Assembly (NCBI RefSeq): GCF_002937075.1 | Contig: NZ_NHSJ01000100.1 | Span: forward strand, 1-64,000 | From: Rhodoblastus sphagnicola | GTDB taxonomy: Bacteria > Pseudomonadota > Alphaproteobacteria > Rhizobiales > Beijerinckiaceae | Length of the DNA stretch: 64,000 nt | Direction: 5' to 3' | Part shown: one piece after another, positions 1 to 6,739 of the stretch | How the letters are laid out: the number at the start of each line of letters is the position of its first letter | Position numbering within the stretch: the first letter of the stretch is position 1 | Made by a program: the position numbers and the translations under genes | Notes under the pieces: generated by a model | Told to the model about the DNA's origin: nothing | Seen by the model: the letters and a program-made list of their open reading frames with translations, nothing else | Database searches by the model: none

Positions 1-727
1 CTCCGCCGCAGCAATCGGCGCGTCGATCAGTGTTACGATTGGCGCTGGCGGCGCCGGCGGAACGTCAGTTTCAGGAGCCTCCGCGGTTGTTGGAAATAAT
101 GGCGCGGCGGGCGGCAACACATCGTTTGGCTCGCTGCTGACCGCCTTTGGCGGCGGCGCAGGTGCTGGAGGCCAGCTTGCAGCGGCCTCGGGCGGCGGCG
201 GCGGCGGGACTCCGTGGCTTCAAGGGGGGAATGCGTCCGGCTCTACGGGGGGGACATCGCTATCAATAGGAAGCGCCGGCTCGTCCGGCGCGGCGGTGGC
301 GACTGTCGGCCTCGCAGGAGGTGGGAGTGGAGGCGCTGGATCTTCTGCGGCTGGCGCCGCTTTTACTGGAGGATCATCGCTGTTTGGGGCGGCAGGTGGG
401 GGATCTGGAGCGGGGATCACTGCTGGTAACGCGGTGTCTAACGGGGCGACAGGTGGAGCGTCGATCGCAACCGGGACGCAAGGGACTGCTGGCGCGGGGG
501 CGGGAGGAGTTGGCACATCTCCGGCGCTGTCCGGCAGACAATTCAATTTGTTTACTGGCGCTGGAGGTGGTGGCGGCGCGTCCGCCTTGGTGACGGCGTT
601 TGCCGGCGGCGCAGGCGGAACTCCTGGTGGCGGCGGCGGTGGTGGCGGCTGCGCGCAGGTCAATGGCGCGTCTGGCGCAGGCGGGGCGGGTGGCGCGGGC
701 TACGTTATTATCGTGGAGCATTTCTAA
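1..727 (+). CDS. Glycine-rich fibre-like phage protein (5' end outside window)
   Basis: The reading frame is open from the first bases of the window and ends at TAA 725-727, so only the C-terminal ~240 residues are present. The visible part is almost entirely Gly/Ala/Ser with repeated GGAGG, GGSGAG and GTSP-type stretches, and it ends in a short hydrophobic tail (YVIIVEHF). Low-complexity Gly-rich proteins ending in a V-I-I-V-E type tail are common as phage tail-fibre or receptor-binding tips. The genes immediately downstream are an endolysin and a lysozyme, which supports a phage origin. It lies outside the Mu-like prophage, whose end is at 4040. The receptor-binding role is inferred. Confidence 0.6.
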   Translation, partial: SAAAIGASISVTIGAGGAGGTSVSGASAVVGNNGAAGGNTSFGSLLTAFGGGAGAGGQLAAASGGGGGGTPWLQGGNASGSTGGTSLSIGSAGSSGAAVATVGLAGGGSGGAGSSAAGAAFTGGSSLFGAAGGGSGAGITAGNAVSNGATGGASIATGTQGTAGAGAGGVGTSPALSGRQFNLFTGAGGGGGASALVTAFAGGAGGTPGGGGGGGGCAQVNGASGAGGAGGAGYVIIVEHF

Positions 728-1092
728 TGCCCCAATCCTGTGCGCTCCTCGACCAAACTGGCGTCTGATAGCACACTATCGAATGGGACGGCGTCAGCGC
801 CACGCTGACCAATGGCGCATGGGTTGCGCCCGCAGTTACACCCATCGTCCCACAATCGGTCAGCCGAGCGCAATTCTTCGCGGTGGCGGCCAATGCCGGG
901 ATTATCACCATCGCCCAGGGCGAAGCGCTTTTCGCTAATGGAACGATCCCGGCGAACCTCGCGACTGCGATCGCGACGTTCCCCCTGGCGGAGCAAGATG
1001 CCGCTGAAATCGCGATTCTTGGCGAGCCAACCTATTGTCGCACCGACCCGTTCGTTGCGGCGCTTGGCGCGGTCCCGCAAAGCCTTCCCTGA
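727..1092 (+). pseudogene. Small phage protein gene broken by two in-frame stops
   Basis: ATG 727 overlaps the stop of the preceding gene (TAATG) and reads 13 codons (MPQSCALLDQTGV). It then meets TGA TAG at 766-771, and the same frame stays open to TGA 1090-1092. The downstream part reads HTIEWDGVSATLTNG and continues to IAILGEPTYCRTDPF. IEWDG-type sequence is typical of short proteins that follow phage tail fibres. No frame change is needed to join the two parts, so this looks like a recently decayed gene with two adjacent nonsense codons. A GTG at 883 could start a 69-residue remnant, but no good ribosome site precedes it. Confidence 0.5.
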
Positions 1093-1103
1093 AAGGAATA
1101 TCG

Positions 1104-1649
1104 ATGACCTTCCTCACCGATCCGCGCGGGTTCACCGCGACGGAATTCGTGGCCTATGCCCGCGATCTGAAATGGGCGCACGGCTGGCGTCCGCAATTCG
1201 TCACCCTGCACAACAGCGCCGAACCGAACTTGGCGCAGTGGACGCACTTTGGCTTAGGCAAGGACCAGGGCGCCAAGCGCGTCCGCAACCTGAATGCTTA
1301 TTACAAGGGTCTCGGGTGGCACAGCGGCCCGCACCTCTTCGTCGCGCCGGATTTCATCTGGCTCGCCTGCGATCTCGAACATGATGGCGTCCATGCGTCC
1401 TGCTACAACAAGACTTCGATCGGCGTCGAAATGGTTGGCGATTATTCGGTGGAATCTTTCGACAGCGGCGGCGGCGCAAACGTCCGCGACAATGCCGTGG
1501 CGGCGGTCGCGGCGATCTATCGCGCGCTCGGGACAGACCCGGTCACGCTGCGCTTCCACAAGGAATGCGCGCGCGATCATCACGACTGCCCAGGCAAGCA
1601 TGTGGACAAGGCGGATTTCGTCGCGCGCGTGAAAAAGGCGGTGACGTGA
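1104..1649 (+). CDS. N-acetylmuramoyl-L-alanine amidase-type endolysin (copy 1)
   Basis: This 181-residue protein resembles phage peptidoglycan amidases of the Amidase_2/PGRP fold. Candidate zinc ligands are the His in FVTLHNS, the His in LRFHKECARDHHDCPG and the nearby Cys/Asp; the GVEMVGDY core is also visible. It is clearly homologous to the amidase at 31690-32244 inside the Mu-like prophage (shared LKWA, FVTLHN, HSGPH, FVAPDFIW, DLEHDGVHAS and SIGVEMVGDY segments). ATG 1104 was chosen because GAAAGGA (1091-1097) lies just before it. A partner lysozyme follows. The protein would cut the peptide from the glycan strand at lysis. It has no signal peptide, so it would need a holin. Confidence 0.8.
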   Translation: MTFLTDPRGFTATEFVAYARDLKWAHGWRPQFVTLHNSAEPNLAQWTHFGLGKDQGAKRVRNLNAYYKGLGWHSGPHLFVAPDFIWLACDLEHDGVHASCYNKTSIGVEMVGDYSVESFDSGGGANVRDNAVAAVAAIYRALGTDPVTLRFHKECARDHHDCPGKHVDKADFVARVKKAVT

Positions 1650-1708
1650 GCCTCACCGCCGCGCTGAGCGAATGTGCGGCCAAACTCTCCCTATTTCTGG
1701 AGCGGAAC

Positions 1709-2152
1709 ATGGACATGAAAGCCTATTACGCCTCGGCGGCCATGATCCTGAAATTCTGGATCGCCGTCGGCCTCACCCTCGAACAAGCCTGCGGGATGCT
1801 GGCCCAGGCGGACGCGGAAAGCTCGCTCGATCCCAAGGCGGTCGGCGATCACGGACAGGCTTTCGGGCTGAACCAATGGCACGAGAGCCGCGTCGACGCC
1901 ATCCGCAACGGTTGCGGCGTCGACTTGCGCGCGTTGCCCCCGCTCGAAGATCAGTTGAAGGCGGCGCATTGGGAACTGACGCACACCGAAAAGCGCGCCT
2001 GGACGGCGATCAAGCAGGCGAAAACCGCCTATGACGCCGGCTATGCCGCCTGCCGGTTCTGGGAGCGTCCCGGCGCGCCCGGCCAATACGCTAAGCGTGG
2101 CCAGAAGGCCGAAAGCTGGAAAACCCACTTTTTGAAAAACCCGGTCGCCTGA
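1709..2152 (+). CDS. Phage tail-type lysozyme/glycosidase
   Basis: The ~147-residue product resembles the phage tail lysozyme (Phage_lysozyme2-like) family. Family-type segments are GMLAQADAESSLDPKAVGDHG, with the likely catalytic Glu in AESS, followed by AFGLNQWH and, near the C-terminus, YAACRFWERP and YAKRG. It would cleave peptidoglycan glycan strands. ATG 1709 has a GGAG motif about 7 nt upstream (1699-1702). An alternative start is GTG 1646, which overlaps the amidase stop (GTGA) and would add 21 residues; translational coupling makes that possible. It pairs with the preceding amidase, giving two different cell-wall activities in one cassette. Confidence 0.7.
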   Translation: MDMKAYYASAAMILKFWIAVGLTLEQACGMLAQADAESSLDPKAVGDHGQAFGLNQWHESRVDAIRNGCGVDLRALPPLEDQLKAAHWELTHTEKRAWTAIKQAKTAYDAGYAACRFWERPGAPGQYAKRGQKAESWKTHFLKNPVA

Positions 2153-2160
2153 CCGATCAA

Positions 2161-2194
2161 ACCGCGCGTCGGGCGCCGGCGGGCGACGCGCGGT
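2161..2194 (+). terminator. Hairpin after lysozyme gene, possible terminator or attenuator
   Basis: An 11-bp perfect inverted repeat (2161-2171 with 2184-2194, ACCGCGCGTCG and its complement) lies 9 bp after the lysozyme stop. Only a short CTTT follows, so it may attenuate rather than end transcription into the next gene at 2231. Confidence 0.4.
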
Positions 2195-2230
2195 CTTTCA
2201 CCGCGCCGGCAACCCTTTGAAGGTCTGAAA

Positions 2231-2731
2231 ATGAAACAAGTTCTGTCCATCAGGGCGGCGCTGGCGCTTGCCTTCGTTGTCATCTGCGTCATCCTCGGGT
2301 TTACGCCGGCCAATGCCGCGGACGCCGCCGCCGCTTCGACCGATGTCGTCGTCCCCTGGGGCGCGTGGCTCTCGTCCGCGCTCGCCAGCATCGTTTCGAT
2401 CGCCATTACGTTTCTGTCTTACGCGGTCGCCAAATGGGCGCCAGCCTATGTCAAGGTCTTCGTGACCGACGACCTTATCAGCAAGGCGGTCAATTACGGC
2501 TTCGGCGCGGTCGAAGGCGCGGTCGCCGGCAAGTCGCTCGACATCAAGACCGCGAACGCCGTGATCGCCTCGGCCGCGAATTACGCCGTCCAGTCCGAAC
2601 CTCTGATCGCCAAATGGCTCGGCGCGAACCTGATGCCGACCATCCTGGCCAAACTCTCGGCGCTCGGCGTCCTGCCGGCGGACGCCTCCGCCGCGAATAC
2701 CGGCGCCGGCGTGACCGGAGCGGCGAAATGA
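2231..2731 (+). CDS. Exported or membrane phage protein of unknown function
   Basis: The protein has 166 residues. An N-terminal hydrophobic segment ending in ANAADA looks like a signal peptide (cleavage near residue 30). A second hydrophobic stretch follows at about residues 45-65 (WLSSALASIVSIAITFLSY). The remainder is a helical, Ala-rich region that could pack as a bundle. Small proteins of this type next to endolysin genes are often holin-related, but no family was recognised. AAGG about 8 nt before ATG supports the start. The stop overlaps the next start (ATGA). Confidence 0.6.
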   Translation: MKQVLSIRAALALAFVVICVILGFTPANAADAAAASTDVVVPWGAWLSSALASIVSIAITFLSYAVAKWAPAYVKVFVTDDLISKAVNYGFGAVEGAVAGKSLDIKTANAVIASAANYAVQSEPLIAKWLGANLMPTILAKLSALGVLPADASAANTGAGVTGAAK

Positions 2732-2859
2732 GCGAAGACACACAAGACATCCTCGCGGGCTTTGGCGTCGTCGCCGTGGTCATCGTGTTTATCGCGGCCG
2801 CTCTTGGTTTCTACCTCGCGCATTTGGGAATCACAGGGCCGCAGGCGTGGGGGCCGTGA
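2728..2859 (+). CDS. Small single-pass membrane protein (43 aa)
   Basis: ATG 2728 overlaps the previous stop in an ATGA arrangement. The product is one hydrophobic helix (roughly residues 10-32) with an acidic N-terminus (MSEDTQD). It is coupled at both ends to its neighbours (the next start, GTG 2856, overlaps its TGA), which supports translation despite its size. A holin or holin-accessory role is possible from its position between lysis genes, but this is inference only. Confidence 0.5.
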   Translation: MSEDTQDILAGFGVVAVVIVFIAAALGFYLAHLGITGPQAWGP

Positions 2860-3257
2860 CCGCCGCGCGCCTCCAGACTATTGAGCAACTGCTCAAAAAG
2901 GTCGATGCGCTCAATATTAAAAAGCTGATCGCGGACGTTGAATCCGCGATCAAGCATCCGACGATTCCCGGCGCCATCGAGGCGCTGGAGGAGGGCGCGG
3001 CGGACGGGTCGGTCATCGCTGGACTTATTCCTGGCGGGGCTGCAATCGCGGTCGATCTCGGCCTCGCCGCAACTGTGCTCAGCCTGCTGGACGAGGCGGT
3101 GAACGCCGCTCCGCTCGCTCCGGATTTCGGCGCGCGCCTCGCCAAGGTCCATATCCATGCGCCGGCGCTGTTCACCGTCAACCACGGTCCGATCAAGTCG
3201 ATTTTCGGCGACGACGACGGCCCGGAACGCGTCTTCGGCTTCACGCCGGACCCCTGA
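2856..3257 (+). CDS. Hypothetical phage protein
   Basis: This frame encodes about 133 residues from GTG 2856, which overlaps the preceding stop (GTGA). A GTG at 2847 is an alternative start. The N-terminal third is a charged helix (RLQTIEQLLKKVDAL). A glycine-containing hydrophobic segment sits in the middle (VIAGLIPGGAAIAVDLGLAATVLSLL), and the C-terminus carries an acidic GDDDGPERVFG stretch. No family was recognised. Its place in a tightly coupled four-gene string suggests a function with the small membrane proteins. Confidence 0.5.
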   Translation: MTAARLQTIEQLLKKVDALNIKKLIADVESAIKHPTIPGAIEALEEGAADGSVIAGLIPGGAAIAVDLGLAATVLSLLDEAVNAAPLAPDFGARLAKVHIHAPALFTVNHGPIKSIFGDDDGPERVFGFTPDP

Positions 3258-3281
3258 AACCCACCACGATGGAAGAACACC

Positions 3282-3602
3282 ATGATCCGCATCTCTCTTG
3301 CGGGCGCGCTGGCTTGCGCCCTGTTCGCTTCGACGGCTTCGGCCATGTCGTACAAACTTCCCACCGCTGACCAAATCCAGCAGGACGCCAAGACCGCCGC
3401 CGCCGTCGCACAAATCTTCGCCTGCGACATCAGCGCCGCCGCCAATATCGCGCTTGTCGCGGAGGAAGCGGCGAACTCTGGCGGTCAGGTTGTCCGCACC
3501 GGAACCACGACCAAGATTGTCGGCGTCTCGACTGCGCTTTGCGGCGCCATTGGCGGCGCGTCCTCGACCATCGCCGTTTCCGCCGTTCCGGCCTCCAGGT
3601 AA
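3282..3602 (+). CDS. Small secreted or periplasmic protein, function unknown
   Basis: This 106-residue protein has a clear signal peptide (MIRISLAGALACALFASTAS, cleaved after ASA). The mature part is Ala/Thr-rich with two Cys residues (FACDIS and TALCGAIG) that could form a disulfide. GGAAG lies 6-10 nt before ATG. No domain was recognised. Phage-borne exported proteins of this size are often morons acting on the host envelope, but nothing here shows that directly. Confidence 0.5.
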   Translation: MIRISLAGALACALFASTASAMSYKLPTADQIQQDAKTAAAVAQIFACDISAAANIALVAEEAANSGGQVVRTGTTTKIVGVSTALCGAIGGASSTIAVSAVPASR

Positions 3603-3734
3603 TGGTCGCCAGGGCCGCGCGGCCTCGGTCTCTATTGCGGGAGACCGGGTCCGGTGACGCGCCGGGTTGACTGGGACGCCGCCGCTTGAGGCGCGATCCA
3701 TCCGTGAAAGCAAAGCAGGACGACGCATGTGATT

Positions 3735-3989
3735 ATGGCCGAGATTCCCAGTTGGCTGGTGACATTGGGCGCCAGCGTCCTGACGGCGGTGGGCGGTTTC
3801 ATTCTCGCTCTGGTCAATCGCGGGCCGGCGATGCAGACCGCGCTGGACGCCCGTCTGCAAACCTTGATCGACGGCTATGAGCGGCGGGTCGATGACCTGA
3901 TGCTGGAAGTTCATTGTCTGCGAGAGGAGGTCGTCAATCTTCGTCGCGCGCTCGCCGAAGCGCATTACAAGAGTGGTTTCGGCGCCTGA
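3735..3989 (+). CDS. Small membrane-anchored coiled-coil protein
   Basis: The ~84-residue product has one N-terminal transmembrane helix (WLVTLGASVLTAVGGFILAL) followed by a heptad-like charged helix (YERRVDDLMLEVHCLREEV). This TM-plus-coiled-coil layout resembles an i-spanin or the DUF2730-type protein at 29971-30291. GTG 3729 is an in-frame alternative start. It is the last gene before a terminator later split by the Mu-like prophage, so it probably ended the operon of the older element. Confidence 0.5.
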   Translation: MAEIPSWLVTLGASVLTAVGGFILALVNRGPAMQTALDARLQTLIDGYERRVDDLMLEVHCLREEVVNLRRALAEAHYKSGFGA

Positions 3990-4018
3990 CTCTCGCCCCT
4001 CCGGGGTATTGAAAATCC

Positions 4019-4039
4019 GCCCCGTCCGGCTTGCGCCGG
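4019..4039 (+). terminator. 5' half of a Rho-independent terminator split by prophage insertion
   Basis: Arm 1 is GCCCCGTCCGGC (4019-4030) and the loop is TTGC (4031-4034); then comes GCCGG, the first part of arm 2, where the prophage inserted. The continuation is at 46700-46717: GCCGG again, then GCGGGGC and six T residues. Rejoined, the two arms pair over 12 bp with one G-U wobble and are followed by T6. This would have ended the operon of the 3735-3989 gene. Confidence 0.75.
4035..4039. repeat. 5-bp target-site duplication (GCCGG), copy 1
   Basis: The five bases immediately outside the TGTA end at 4040 are GCCGG, identical to the five bases immediately outside the other end (46700-46704). 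Five base pairs is the Mu-family duplication length. Confidence 0.9.
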
Positions 4040-4086
4040 TGTAGCGCGGCAAATCAGATGGCCAAATGCGTCAGATCATTTGGCCA
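4040..4086 (+). other. Prophage right end with transposase-site repeats R1 and R2
   Basis: R1 is the terminal site (4040-4064; TGTA, then CGCGGCAAATCAGATGGCCA). R2 is TGCGTCAGATCATTTGGCCA at 4067-4086. The TGGCCA edges of R1 (4059) and R2 (4081) are 22 bp apart, as R1 and R2 are in Mu. Together the two sites create a 10-bp inverted repeat (4059-4068 with 4077-4086). A weaker R3 may lie just inward, but it is not clear. Confidence 0.85.
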
Positions 4087-4116
4087 GACCCTCGTTTTTG
4101 CAAAAGGCCCCTTGAG

Positions 4117-4923
4117 CTAATTGCTCACAATGATCTCCCGCGCCGGTTGCTGTCTGCCGCTCCCCGGAGCCGAATAGGTCAGGGAAACTGCTTCGACCTT
4201 GAACCGTCTGTAGACTCGGCGTGTTTCTGGCAGGTCGTTTATCGTCAGGATGAAACGGCCTTCAATGCGGCTTAAAGCCTCCGCCATGTGCTCGTGCTGC
4301 GCTGGATCGAATAGGTCCTTCCCGTAATAGTCTTCCGTGCCGAAATAGGGCGGGTCGAGGAAGAACAGCGTGCGCGGACGGTCCCAGCGGGACAGAAATG
4401 CCGCCCAGTCCAGGCATTCGATCGTCACGCCGGCGAGCCGCGCATGGATGGCTTCGAGCGCCACCCCCAGCTTGATCACGTCGAACCGCGCCGGGCCGCC
4501 CATCTGGACGCCGAAGGTGCGGCCGGCGACCTTGCCGCCGAATGAGAGCTTTTGCAGGTAGAGAAACCGCGCCGCGCGCTCCAGATCGGTAAGGCTGTCG
4601 GGGGTTTGCGCCCGCAGCCGCTCGAACTCCGCCCGGCTGGTGAGCTGCCATTTCAGCATGTCCATGAACGCCTGGTAATGACGCTGGAGGACACGAAAAA
4701 AGATTGCGACATCCCGGCTCATGTCATTGATCACTTCGCAGCGCGGCGCGGTTTCGCGGCGGAAAAACACTCCGCCCATACCGACAAACCCCTCGGCGTA
4801 GACCTCATGAGGAGTCGCGGCGATCTTTTCCGCCAGCCGGCTCGCAAGCTGCCTTTTGCCTCCGATATAGCCAGCCGCCGGCTTGGCGCGCGGGGCGGCT
4901 CTGAATTCCTGATGATCTTCCAT
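4117..4923 (-). CDS. D12-class DNA adenine N6-methyltransferase (phage Dam)
   Basis: This 268-residue enzyme methylates adenine N6 in DNA using S-adenosylmethionine. Motif I is YIGGKRQL (SAM binding, about residue 20), followed by EGFVGMGGVFF. The catalytic motif IV is DPPY in FFLDPPYFGTEDYYGK. START ATG 4923 (MEDHQEF) fits the family N-terminus; upstream in-frame codons are poor coding sequence. It is the last gene before the prophage right end, the place that mom occupies in Mu, so it probably protects phage DNA against host restriction or marks packaged DNA. Target sequence unknown. Confidence 0.85.
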   Translation of the reverse strand: MEDHQEFRAAPRAKPAAGYIGGKRQLASRLAEKIAATPHEVYAEGFVGMGGVFFRRETAPRCEVINDMSRDVAIFFRVLQRHYQAFMDMLKWQLTSRAEFERLRAQTPDSLTDLERAARFLYLQKLSFGGKVAGRTFGVQMGGPARFDVIKLGVALEAIHARLAGVTIECLDWAAFLSRWDRPRTLFFLDPPYFGTEDYYGKDLFDPAQHEHMAEALSRIEGRFILTINDLPETRRVYRRFKVEAVSLTYSAPGSGRQQPAREIIVSN

Positions 4924-5066
4924 TGCACAAACATTCGTGATCGCGCACCATCGCACGGCCGCCGTAGGCCAGTGAGAGGGGCAGCGTGATGTGCTGATGC
5001 GTTGCGCGGGTTTGGTCGCCAAACTCACCCCGCGTCCGGGTTTAGGCCCGGCCCTTCTCGCAGCGG

Positions 5067-6083
5067 TCAACCGCTCGAGTCCTCTTTCGCCGGCGGGTTG
5101 GCCGCCTTCACCTCGCAGTCGAAGCTGATCTCGATCCCCGCGTGGAAGGCCGTGCTCTTGTGCTTGATCGTCCAGTCCCGATCGTCGTCATCACCGAAGC
5201 CGCTCGTGGTGATGATTCCGCCCGCCGCCGGCGCGATGATCCCGGCCCGCAGCGCGCCCCGGAAATGCGCCTCGTTGCGCTTGAAGTGCCCGGAATGCGC
5301 CGAAGCCGCATTCTTGGCCTCGGTTTCCGTCCCGAAAATGTGCGGAAACACATAGTCCGGCCCGTTGCTTTCATCCCCCGCCGAGAATGTCTTGCGCTTG
5401 CCCGACGCCCGATCGACCATGCTGGCCTTGCATTTGCCGCGCTTGGGCCGTTCCTTCGCGCCGAGCGACCAGCCATCGTGCAAATCGTTGGGCGTCACCA
5501 CCAGCGCCGGAATGTCCGCGCCCGAGGCGCTCTGGCCTTGGCCCTTGGGCACGATCACCAGCCGGCCCTCGGCCACCTTGGCGATCGCGCCGACGCTCCG
5601 CGCCAGCCTGGTGGCGAAATGCATGTCGGATTCGCCGTGCTGGGCGACCACCTTCTCGATCTTGATCTGTGCGATCGAGGCGTGGACGGCGGCGGCCAAC
5701 CCGTTGTCGCCGGCGAGTTGTTGGAACACGTCGCCATAGGTTTTCGGCGCCTTCCAGTTGCGGTTCTTCTGGGTTTTTAGCGTCTTGTCGAGCTGTGCGG
5801 CCTGCGCCGTAATGTCGAACACCGCCGCCTCGCCGTGCTTGGTGACCTCCTGGACCTTGAAACTGCCCTGTTTGGCGATGCCGGTTTCCCGCCAGCCGAG
5901 CACGACCTCCAGCACGGCGCCCGTCGCCGGCTTGCTCAGCCGGCCGTCGTAGTTGGACACCTTCAGCCGCAGCGTGTCGGTTTTCTCGCCATCGGTCTCA
6001 TCGATCCGGGCCGCCAGCACGCGGCCGGCGAGGCGCCCGCTGATGTCCTGGCCGTTCAGCCAGATTTGCACAATTGGGTTCAT
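5067..6083 (-). CDS. Tail protein D / baseplate hub (P2 gpD-like late control D)
   Basis: The 338-residue protein matches the phage late control D / P2 gpD hub family, which forms the baseplate hub that docks the spike and the end of the tube. Visible family features are MNPIVQIWLNGQDIS at the start, WKAPKTYGDVFQQLAGDNGL and the HGESDMHFATRLARSVGA domain core. A C-terminal block of KSAMVDRASGK type is followed by an Ala-rich region with TSGFGDDDDRDWTIKH. The start is ATG 6083, directly after the gpX stop. It sits at the end of the tail operon as gpD does in P2. Confidence 0.85.
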   Translation of the reverse strand: MNPIVQIWLNGQDISGRLAGRVLAARIDETDGEKTDTLRLKVSNYDGRLSKPATGAVLEVVLGWRETGIAKQGSFKVQEVTKHGEAAVFDITAQAAQLDKTLKTQKNRNWKAPKTYGDVFQQLAGDNGLAAAVHASIAQIKIEKVVAQHGESDMHFATRLARSVGAIAKVAEGRLVIVPKGQGQSASGADIPALVVTPNDLHDGWSLGAKERPKRGKCKASMVDRASGKRKTFSAGDESNGPDYVFPHIFGTETEAKNAASAHSGHFKRNEAHFRGALRAGIIAPAAGGIITTSGFGDDDDRDWTIKHKSTAFHAGIEISFDCEVKAANPPAKEDSSG

Positions 6084-6084
6084 G

Positions 6085-6309
6085 TCAGTCCCACAGGCTG
6101 AATGTAGCGAGGGTTTTGGCCGGGGCCGGCGCGATATAGGGCAGGATGATCGTGGTGGCCTGCGGCAGCACCGGGCCGAGATCGGCGAGGCCGGGATTGG
6201 CGGCGAGCACGGTTTCGGCGGCTTGCGCGACCGAGGCGCCGTAAAATCCGGCGCAGATCGCGTCGAGCATCTCGTTTTGCCCGGTGACATAGGTGGTTGA
6301 GCCGCTCAT
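6085..6309 (-). CDS. Tail protein X (P2 gpX-like, LysM-type)
   Basis: This 74-residue protein is of the P2 gpX family. GFYGASVAQAAETVLAANPGLADLGPVLP is the LysM-like core in which most gpX proteins show N-P-G-L, and it ends in a short IILPYIAPA segment. It lies between U and D as in P2 and helps to join the tail tube and baseplate. The stop is 1 nt before the gpD start. Confidence 0.85.
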   Translation of the reverse strand: MSGSTTYVTGQNEMLDAICAGFYGASVAQAAETVLAANPGLADLGPVLPQATTIILPYIAPAPAKTLATFSLWD

Positions 6310-6319
6310 ACCTCATTCC

Positions 6320-6739
6320 TCACGCTGGCCAAAATGCGAAAATGCCGCCGCCGAAATCGTCGGCCGCGCTGAATTTAAGGGTGTATTCGACCTTTTGCGG
6401 TCGGCCGTCTGGCAGATGACTGGAGGCGCGATATTCGACCTCCTCCAGCCGGAACAGCCCGAAGGCGTCGCCGCCGCCGGAAAACAGCATGTCCACCGCG
6501 CCGGCGCCGGCCGCTTGCTGCATGGCCACGATCTGGCCAAACGGGTCTCCGTCCATGGCGGCGGGGTAGATCGTGCCCTTGACGGTCAAATCCTCCTCGG
6601 CGGGGCCGAGATATTGCCCCGGCGGCCGGCGGCCGAACACGGGCGGTTTTGACCAGCGCCCCGCCCATTTGTGGGTCAACTCCTCGAACGAGGCGGCGCC
6701 GGCGTTGAAGGAATAATCGCCCCAAATCAGCAGAGACAT
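6320..6739 (-). CDS. Tail protein U (P2 gpU-like)
   Basis: This 139-residue protein resembles P2 gpU (phage_P2_GpU). Its N-terminus MSLLIWGDYSFNAGAASFEELTH, and its DLTVKGTIYP and VEYRASSHLPDGRPQKVEYTL segments, fit the family pattern. GpU lies at the head-proximal end of P2-type tails. It follows the tape measure with a 1-nt overlap, keeping the P2 order T-U-X-D. Confidence 0.85.
   Translation of the reverse strand: MSLLIWGDYSFNAGAASFEELTHKWAGRWSKPPVFGRRPPGQYLGPAEEDLTVKGTIYPAAMDGDPFGQIVAMQQAAGAGAVDMLFSGGGDAFGLFRLEEVEYRASSHLPDGRPQKVEYTLKFSAADDFGGGIFAFWPA

Larger units (their letters stand above)
1..4039 (+). mobile_element. Right-hand end of an older phage-like element
   Basis: All genes here are on the plus strand and phage-type (fibre-like protein, endolysin, lysozyme, small membrane proteins). 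They lie outside the TG...CA ends of the Mu-like prophage. The host target duplication (GCCGG) begins at 4035, so this segment was in place before that phage inserted. Its other end is not in the window, and no attachment site or integrase is visible. It may be a remnant, since one gene is broken. Confidence 0.5.

Noticed and set aside
220-663. Pro/Ala-rich minus-strand frame at the start of the window
   Set aside because: It is the complement of the Gly-rich repeat protein; low-complexity reading only.
766-771. Reading TGA as selenocysteine and TAG as pyrrolysine in the small broken gene
   Set aside because: No SECIS-like structure or supporting machinery in view; two adjacent recodings are very improbable.
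1-3989. Plus-strand genes as the invertible or right-end part of the Mu-like prophage
   Set aside because: The TGTA end and target duplication at 4035-4040 place them outside; no inverted repeats or invertase were seen.
4059-4086. 10-bp inverted repeat as a bidirectional terminator between convergent genes
   Set aside because: It arises from the two transposase sites R1 and R2 and matches the repeats at the other end; no T-run directly follows.
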